From: Perkinsus olseni
Lineage: Eukaryota; Perkinsozoa; Perkinsida; Perkinsidae
Assembly (NCBI GenBank): GCA_013115135.1
Contig: JABANP010000009.1
Coordinates: forward strand, 1-64,000
Length of the DNA stretch: 64,000 nucleotides
Reading direction: 5' to 3'
The position numbers and the translations under genes were made by a program. Numbering within the stretch: position 1 is the stretch's first letter; each line of letters begins with the position of its first letter. Below, one piece after another: positions 58,575 through 64,000 of this stretch. The notes under the pieces were generated by a model. It was not told the origin of the DNA. It saw only the letters and a program-made list of their open reading frames with translations, and ran no database searches.

Positions 58575-58989
58575 CCTACATAGTGAACATAACGCTGAGT
58601 ACGGCGGCTCCTTAACAGCACAACAGACTTCACTGCGACACTTGCTTTTTTACATGCAAACGTCCCTTCACCTTTACGACCTGTGTTTTGTTGATACTCA
58701 GTCCACGATGAACACGATGATGATGGGCTTCACGCACACCCTGGGTGTTATCCGATTTTCTCAACAGGAGCCGGACACTCGCGAAATTGCTAATCGTACC
58801 GGCAGCATCAAGGCGCAAAGTTGTATTGGACGCATGCACTGTTCTGAAGACAGAGCTTAATGATCGGGCCTGTTGGCCGCGGGGAGGCCTAGTGGAATGG
58901 CATCTCGAACGTCGAGGGACGCTGATCATGCACCAGAGCGCCTGCACGGGGCACCGCAGATAATTCACTTCTTGGATGGGTACACCCAG
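58575..58989. other. Intergenic region after the GAS2-domain gene
   Basis: No supported gene. Short open frames on both strands (for example 58489-58860 +) overlap one another and show no family resemblance. Confidence 0.4.
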
Positions 58990-59160
58990 AGGTGGGTCGG
59001 AAGTTGGCCCGGAAGATCGACCATCGTCGAGTCCGTCACCACCGATGTTAACGTTCGACAGTTGCCCCAGACGCTGAGGAATGCCGGTCGCGTACGGATT
59101 GGTCGCAGGTTCGAACCCCAGGCAAATTTTTTCCACTCTCACGGTTTCATCGTGAAACGG
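58990..59160 (+). pseudogene. Relic of a second subtilisin gene (prodomain segment only)
   Basis: The frame STIVESVTTDVNVRQLPQTLRNAGRV corresponds to the prodomain of the intact protease at 60577 (NTIVSIKSGDTDVNVRQLPQMLRNAGHV). Nucleotide similarity is clear over about 60 bp (GTTGCCCCAGA.GCTGAGGAATGCCGGTC). Neither a signal peptide before it nor any catalytic block after it could be found, so this is a degenerate tandem copy. Confidence 0.65.
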
Positions 59161-60576
59161 TTGCTGGCCCATCCCAAACAATGGGTATACGTATCAGGTA
59201 CTCACCAAGAAAATTCCAGTCCCTAACTTGCTCTTCTGTGAAAGTTATCCCTGCACAATCGTTTCCGGTCTTTAGTACTTCATTAGGCGTCTGGTACTGT
59301 ACTTCATTCGTAAGCAGGCACTTTGGATATACTCGTGCAAACATCGCCTCTTCAAACTTTGATCATCTATCTGCGATAGCGGTCTCCCTATCTATCATTT
59401 ATCACCGTAATAAATACTCATTTGATAACGACTCTTGTTCGCTCCGGAGTTGAGTAAGCCCGGAAGCGAGCTGCTCCCTCGTGAAGAATAGCGGGCCACG
59501 GTGGTTTGAGGGGAAGCCCGCCAGCAAGACTAGCTCCCGTGATAGGAGAGAAACTCATTGACTAAGGAGTCCGATGGTCCATACCAGAGGGGGCTGAAAG
59601 ATATCCAAAAATTTCGGAGATCCCAGACTCTTACCACTGAATGGGCTGCGATTCCTCTGGCCCATTACAACCCATGCGTTCCCGAGAGGATTCCACACTT
59701 GCGAATCGCAAGCTATAAACCACTCACTTCACAACCTAAACTACATGCGTGAAGTAGTTTGACACCCTTCAGATTCCTCGTGTATGCGACAATTTATAAA
59801 GAGTCACACAAGAGTGTGAGCCCAGCGACTGAGCCTCAGTAATAAGTCTCACGGCAAACAGCCTGCGAGCACCGAGGAAGAAACCATCGCCACGACCACG
59901 ACTCACACATCACCATGAACTCGTCCCCATAAGAATAATAAACGGTGTGCATGACTCTCTTAACGCACTCGCACCCTTACTAGCAGGGATGAGCGAAAAG
60001 AAGACAGCGAGCAGTAAGAGGGGACATGCGAAGTGCATGTCTCCTTGCACGATGCATCATAGCCAACCGTTTGACAAGTGCGCACTTTGGCAACAACCAA
60101 GTACTGCGCTAAGTTCATGGCTGCAACCACCATCACTGCTTTTAACTACTTTCAAGTTTGCTGCCTTGTCATCTGGTATCATTCTGGGCCTTAAACCCGC
60201 GTGTATGATAACGCTAAAGGTCAGGCTACACTCTAGCGGCTCTCTAGCGAGAAAGTCGATCTCTAGCCGCTAGGGATTGAGTTCCTCGCTAGAGATCACG
60301 CTAGAGTCTAGCGAGGTCTTTAACGGCCCGAGATAACGCTAGAATACCCTCACAGTGGTTTTCAGTCACGCCGGACAGGCCCCTTTTGTGGAATTATGCT
60401 GCGTCCACGGGTCTTCACGGGTAGCGTACCAGTCTGCAGATATCAGAACGCACCTTCCCTCTGTTCACACGTAGCACAAGTCTTTCGGTTGCCCGTAGTT
60501 CACATATGAGGTTGTCGCCCTGACGGTGGAGTATACAGCTTATTTCCCAGGACTTCGCAGATTTTTCGCCTGTCCA
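59161..60576. other. Intergenic region upstream of the subtilisin gene
   Basis: 1.4 kb without a supported gene. The last 350 bp hold the CTAGCG motif cluster described separately. A short plus frame at 59947-60273 is not convincing. Confidence 0.45.
60232..60343. promoter_or_regulatory. Cluster of TCTAGCG / CGCTAGA motifs
   Basis: Six exact copies of one 7-mer in 112 bp on both strands: TCTAGCG at 60232, 60243 and 60307; CGCTAGA at 60287, 60299 and 60337. A degenerate palindrome CTAGCCGCTAG lies at about 60263-60273. By simple arithmetic about 0.01 copies would be expected. The cluster ends 233 bp upstream of the protease start codon. Inverted copies can also pair into hairpins. Confidence 0.6.
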
Positions 60577-61920
60577 ATGCGCATCCCATACGCACTCTGT
60601 TTTGTCAGCCTCGTCAGTGCCACGGCTCCTCCGAGCAACACTATCGTATCCATCAAGTCCGGCGACACAGATGTAAATGTTCGTCAGTTGCCCCAGATGC
60701 TGAGGAATGCCGGTCACGTACCCGACCGGGAGATTGCCTCATTCTTGGAAACCGCTAGAATCACGACTCTCGAATATGTCCATTCGCAAGTGGTAGAGAC
60801 TTCAAGGCTCACCATCGACAGCGATGCTCTCTGCAACTTCATCACTATGGGCAGCCACAAGCTTCCATTGCAATCTGAATGTGCTGTGGATGCTAAGGGC
60901 AAATCCTTTGGTCAAGTCGACAGCGATCTGCATGTGAACGATCCCGATGCTCGGTACCAGAAGCATTTGAAGTGGATGGAGATGGGTGAAGTCTGGCAAC
61001 TCGCTCTCCCTCATGTAACCAGGAAGGTGAAGGTAGCCGTCTTGGACTCTGGTATTGATTGGACCGACCCCGATTTCGCCCCCTTGAAGGGAACACTGAG
61101 GACAAAAGGTGGACGTTACATAGACGGCGGGTGGAACTTCGTCACCAACTCGCCAATCTTGACTAACGGGTGCACCCACGGCACGAACGTGGCCAAAATC
61201 CTCGCGGCCAAGGGTAACAACTCGGTTGGTGTAGTTGGAGTGGCCCCTAATGTCACATTGGTGCCGCTGCAGGTGATAGATGACCAAGGCAGCTTGCTCC
61301 TATCGAGATTCCTGGAAGCCATCCACATGGCCATTGACCTCGAGGTCGATATCATCTCAGCATCTTTGGGTTTTAACCTGAGTGCATATGACCCGGCCGA
61401 GCAGCATCTGTTGTGGAACGCCCTCCATGCTGTGCAGGAGAATGGCATCATACTCGTATCCTCAGCCGGCAATGACTTTAAAGTAGCATCTGACATTTAT
61501 CCTTGTTGGTTCGGTGGCCCAAGCGGCATCTGCGTCGCCTACTTGTTCGATTACATGTGGGACAACAGGACCGAAGCCGTGTTCAATACCGAGTCGAACT
61601 ATGGTGACAGGGTCGACGTCGCAGCTTATGGTACGCAGCTCGTCACCGGCCGCGACGAATACGGCCATTTGATTAAATTCAGCGGCACATCAGCTGCTCA
61701 ACCAATCGTGGCCGGTCTTGCTGCTATTCTCTTATCAATGGGTATTGAGCCGACTATGGTGAAGCAACTTATGTTGGCTAACGTGGATCCTGTCGGGTGT
61801 GAGGTCCCAGATGTGTTCCCTCAACACATTCGTGGCGGAGCTATCAACGCACTGAGGCTCGTGCAGCATGCCGTCAGTTTGCTCCCATCGAGATCACGTG
61901 GTCTCCGAGGAAGCGAATAA
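60577..61920 (+). CDS. Secreted subtilisin-like serine protease (S8)
   Basis: Extracellular endopeptidase, single exon, 447 aa from the Met at 60577, chosen because a signal peptide (MRIPYALCFVSLVSATA) begins there; an upstream in-frame Met lies at 60526. A prodomain of about 120 residues contains DTDVNVRQLPQ. The catalytic triad is complete: Asp in VAVLDSGIDWTDPDF, His in GCTHGTNVAKIL, Ser in FSGTSAAQPIVAGLAAIL; the oxyanion Asn is in ILVSSAGNDF. Cys residues in YPCWFGGPSGICVAY could form a disulphide. The architecture matches the secreted subtilisins known from Perkinsus (family knowledge). The frame is clean with no disruption. Confidence 0.95.
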   Translation: MRIPYALCFVSLVSATAPPSNTIVSIKSGDTDVNVRQLPQMLRNAGHVPDREIASFLETARITTLEYVHSQVVETSRLTIDSDALCNFITMGSHKLPLQSECAVDAKGKSFGQVDSDLHVNDPDARYQKHLKWMEMGEVWQLALPHVTRKVKVAVLDSGIDWTDPDFAPLKGTLRTKGGRYIDGGWNFVTNSPILTNGCTHGTNVAKILAAKGNNSVGVVGVAPNVTLVPLQVIDDQGSLLLSRFLEAIHMAIDLEVDIISASLGFNLSAYDPAEQHLLWNALHAVQENGIILVSSAGNDFKVASDIYPCWFGGPSGICVAYLFDYMWDNRTEAVFNTESNYGDRVDVAAYGTQLVTGRDEYGHLIKFSGTSAAQPIVAGLAAILLSMGIEPTMVKQLMLANVDPVGCEVPDVFPQHIRGGAINALRLVQHAVSLLPSRSRGLRGSE

Positions 61921-62735
61921 TTCGGCGAATTAAATTCGCTTCGGGTAGATAATTTTATAAGCATCGTATACCTACTTTCCGCTTCTCTGAGAAGCATGCG
62001 GCCCTCTGGGCACAGTCAGAGACTTTTATACGTAAGAGAGGACATCTGACATGCAATCACGAATGTCGCTCCTCCAAATCTGCCTCGCGCTTTTTACAAG
62101 TAGCAACGCTGTTGAGAGGCTCGCGTTCAGTGTGTCTGAGTGCAAACCACCCCCTGACGGTCCCTAAGAGAACCAACTTTATTCCACACAGAAATGAAGT
62201 TTTTCAGAGAGCTCAAGATGAGCGCGGACCGAGGTGTGGACGAAACCAAAGAGGCATGAAGATACTGCACAGTGTTCGCGCTGCCCATGCCGACGTGGGT
62301 TTTCGGTCTATCTCAGTCCTTCCTGGGTTTGACCAAGATTTCAGAATCTAGAGTCCAAATGGTTGCGCGTAAGAAGAGAGTCTAGTGCATATTGAACATG
62401 GCTTATTTCCGTGGAGCCAAGTTAGCTCAGCCAAGTAATAAATGCCGCGTTGTGAGATAACATTTGCTCGATCACTGAACCTCAGGATCAGTAATCGAGT
62501 AAAATGTGTTCTGTCTCACATGTCGAGCTGACATGTGCCCCCCTGAACGAAGTCGCCTACGTCGACCCTGCGACACGACTGAGCTGTCGGGTGAGCCGAA
62601 CTGGGGCTAGTGCGGCTAGAGGTGATGGATGCCTTGCTGGTTGGCTTAGGCTGAATGCCTTGCTGCTTGGCTCAGGAAACTCTCAATGTCCCATGACATA
62701 CTACAGGCTGCCAAACCACTGTACTTCGCAACAAC
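61921..62735. other. Intergenic region, no supported gene
   Basis: AT-richer 3' flank of the protease (AATTCG repeats just after the stop). A 62111-62350 plus frame lacks coding character. At 62641-62676 a short imperfect tandem repeat is visible (TGCCTTGCTG.TTGGCT twice). Confidence 0.4.
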
Positions 62736-64000
62736 TCAAGGCGACCGCGCAGTGCCACACGAGAGGAGAGCAATTGAGAGTATGTCAACCGCACAACAGA
62801 ATCCCGCCGCTGCCCTTGAAGGTCGGAGGTGCATCACTTTCAACCTGCGCCCATCAACGACGGAATTGCAGGTGTTACGAGCACGCAAGAGGGAGCTTAC
62901 AATGTCCTGCATGGGCTCGCTGGCATTCACTGAACCATCATCGGATGCGATCTGGTCTGCAGCTGAGTAACCTAAGGATGATAATAATCCCCCTAGGGCG
63001 GGAGCCAAGGCCTCGGTGAGTGAAATAGTGGACAGCTCCGTTGACTACCGGACATTCCTCACCCGAGAAGCCTTCCTGTTCGATCCGGTCATCATCGTGC
63101 GTCCGAACGAAGCAAAAGCACTGGCCGACGCCGTACCTGCGCCCGTGAGCAGGCCTGCGAGGTACCAGTGTTCGCTCACTGCGGTATGGATTTGCTGCCG
63201 AAACGACCGCCCTTGTGTTGGACGATTATTCCGTTGTCACGCTTGCTCTTGTTGATGAACGTGTATCTGGCTAGCGCTTCGATAGCCCCGGCCGGAGCTG
63301 CTGGGGATACCGACAACTGGCCGGCATAGCAGTTGACCATTTCTTGAGTGCCCTCCTGCTCACCATCGAAAATGACTACCGATGGACACCTGCGAGGCAA
63401 TAAATATTTCTTGCGAGGAGTGGTTGTGAAGGGAGGAGACCCCAGGGTTGGTCTCTAGAACGGTAATTCCTGCTCGATTTGGGCTCAGGTGAGTGGTGGC
63501 ACGGGCAGTTGCATTTTACCACTTTTCTATCAGTATTGAGGCAATATTCGCTGGGCCTCATAATCCTGCGTAGTCGCAGTGCCGCAGCTCACCTAGGATT
63601 CCCGCAGTCCGTAGAGAGATCGATCTCATCCTCTTTGGTAAGGGTCACTGCCCCAGCTGGCGTCCCTCCACCGATAATATACGCCATAGGCTCATTGTAG
63701 TGGCCCAATCCACACAACGTCAGAATGGACAGGATGATGGGAGTACTGTGATGGACCATTGAAAGGCCAGGCACAACTGGAGTGCTTCGAATGGCTTTCC
63801 AGTGGTTGTTACCACGCAGTTCAATACACTGCGTGGGTGCAACGAACAGGTTGGTCGTTTAACGGCGCTAGCTCTCGATTGCTCGATAGACAGGCACTCG
63901 AGTGGACGCACGAAGGCGAGGATTCTGCCGAAGGTTTGTCCGCCCTTCGAAAACGAGAGGCCGAGAGATACTCGAAACACGAGGGATATCGCAGACGCGA
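62736..64000 (-). CDS. Uncharacterised multi-exon gene, 5' end beyond window
   Basis: Minus-strand open pieces with good codon character: 63980-63720 (SFSKGGQTFGRILAFVRPLECL..), 63774-63589 (LSMVHHSTPIILSILTLCGLGHYNEPMAYIIGGGTPAGAVTLTKEDEID), 63400-63176 (CPSVVIFDGEQEGTQEMV..) and 63008-62736 (ASDDGSVNASEPMQDIVSSLL). They probably belong to one gene, but the junctions could not be fixed and no family was recognised. The last piece may not be its true end. Confidence 0.3.

Noticed and set aside
62405..62436. Sequence resembling a dinoflagellate-type spliced leader (CCGTGGAGCC..GCTCAGCCAAG)
   Set aside because: Too many mismatches to the known 22-nt leader, with no donor or Sm-like site after it.
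1..64000. CRISPR arrays, phage genes, bacterial operons, tRNA genes
   Set aside because: None seen; genes are spliced eukaryotic genes and no tRNA cloverleaf with A/B boxes was recognised by eye.

Overview
The window is nuclear DNA of a flagellated protist. It has GT-AG introns, mostly about 35-100 nt, in nearly every recognisable gene. The genes include two axonemal dynein genes, DNA polymerase alpha, a Dicer-like protein, a plant-type (ALDH12) P5C dehydrogenase, an HCF101-type Fe-S carrier and a secreted subtilisin. This set, with roughly 50% GC, tandem paralogues and dense genes on both strands, best fits an alveolate of the Perkinsus type. That placement is inference from gene content; no rRNA or spliced-leader sequence was found to settle it. 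No CRISPR, phage or bacterial operon structure is present.

Layout, left to right. 1-3536 (-): Dicer-like helicase/RNase III protein, cut by the left edge, with no visible PAZ and a degenerate first RNase III domain. 3537-5821: gene-poor, with two strong hairpins. 5822-12959 (-): DNA polymerase alpha catalytic subunit with about 20 introns. 13105-14996 (-): JmjC ribosomal oxygenase. 15138-16292 (-): axonemal dynein light chain p28. 16586-20414 (+): cytochrome P450, then mitochondrial ALDH12. 21164-21775 (-): coiled-coil protein. 23839-24282 (+): small secreted, possibly GPI-anchored protein interrupted by one UGA in the classic CUAG readthrough context. 25303-41166 (-): six paralogous membrane-anchored HSL-family alpha/beta hydrolases, interrupted after the fifth by a SCAMP-like protein and a small Cys/His-rich protein. 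41372-46214 (-): DNAAF3, a dual-specificity phosphatase and a METTL21-type methyltransferase. 46415-50435 (-): very long low-complexity protein. 50695-52423 (-): PARN-type deadenylase. 52832-55417 (+): HCF101/Mrp-type carrier with a mitochondrial-style presequence. 55706-58574 (+): coiled-coil protein ending in a GAS2 domain. 60577-61920 (+): secreted subtilisin, preceded by a relic of a second copy. 62736-64000 (-): unresolved gene running off the right edge.

Functional themes are replication (POLA1), RNA metabolism (Dicer-like, PARN), flagellar dynein assembly (p28, DNAAF3), mitochondrial metabolism (ALDH12, HCF101-like) and lipid/ester hydrolysis (the array). The most unusual pattern is that up to nine single-base disruptions occur inside otherwise well-conserved or open reading frames, and every one is a +1 excess. 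Correcting them restores exon phase arithmetic exactly wherever the exons were mapped. Either the assembly over-calls short homopolymers or +1 frameshifting is used; the sequence alone cannot decide, and the first is the more likely. The second notable item is the UGA-CUAG readthrough candidate at 23929.
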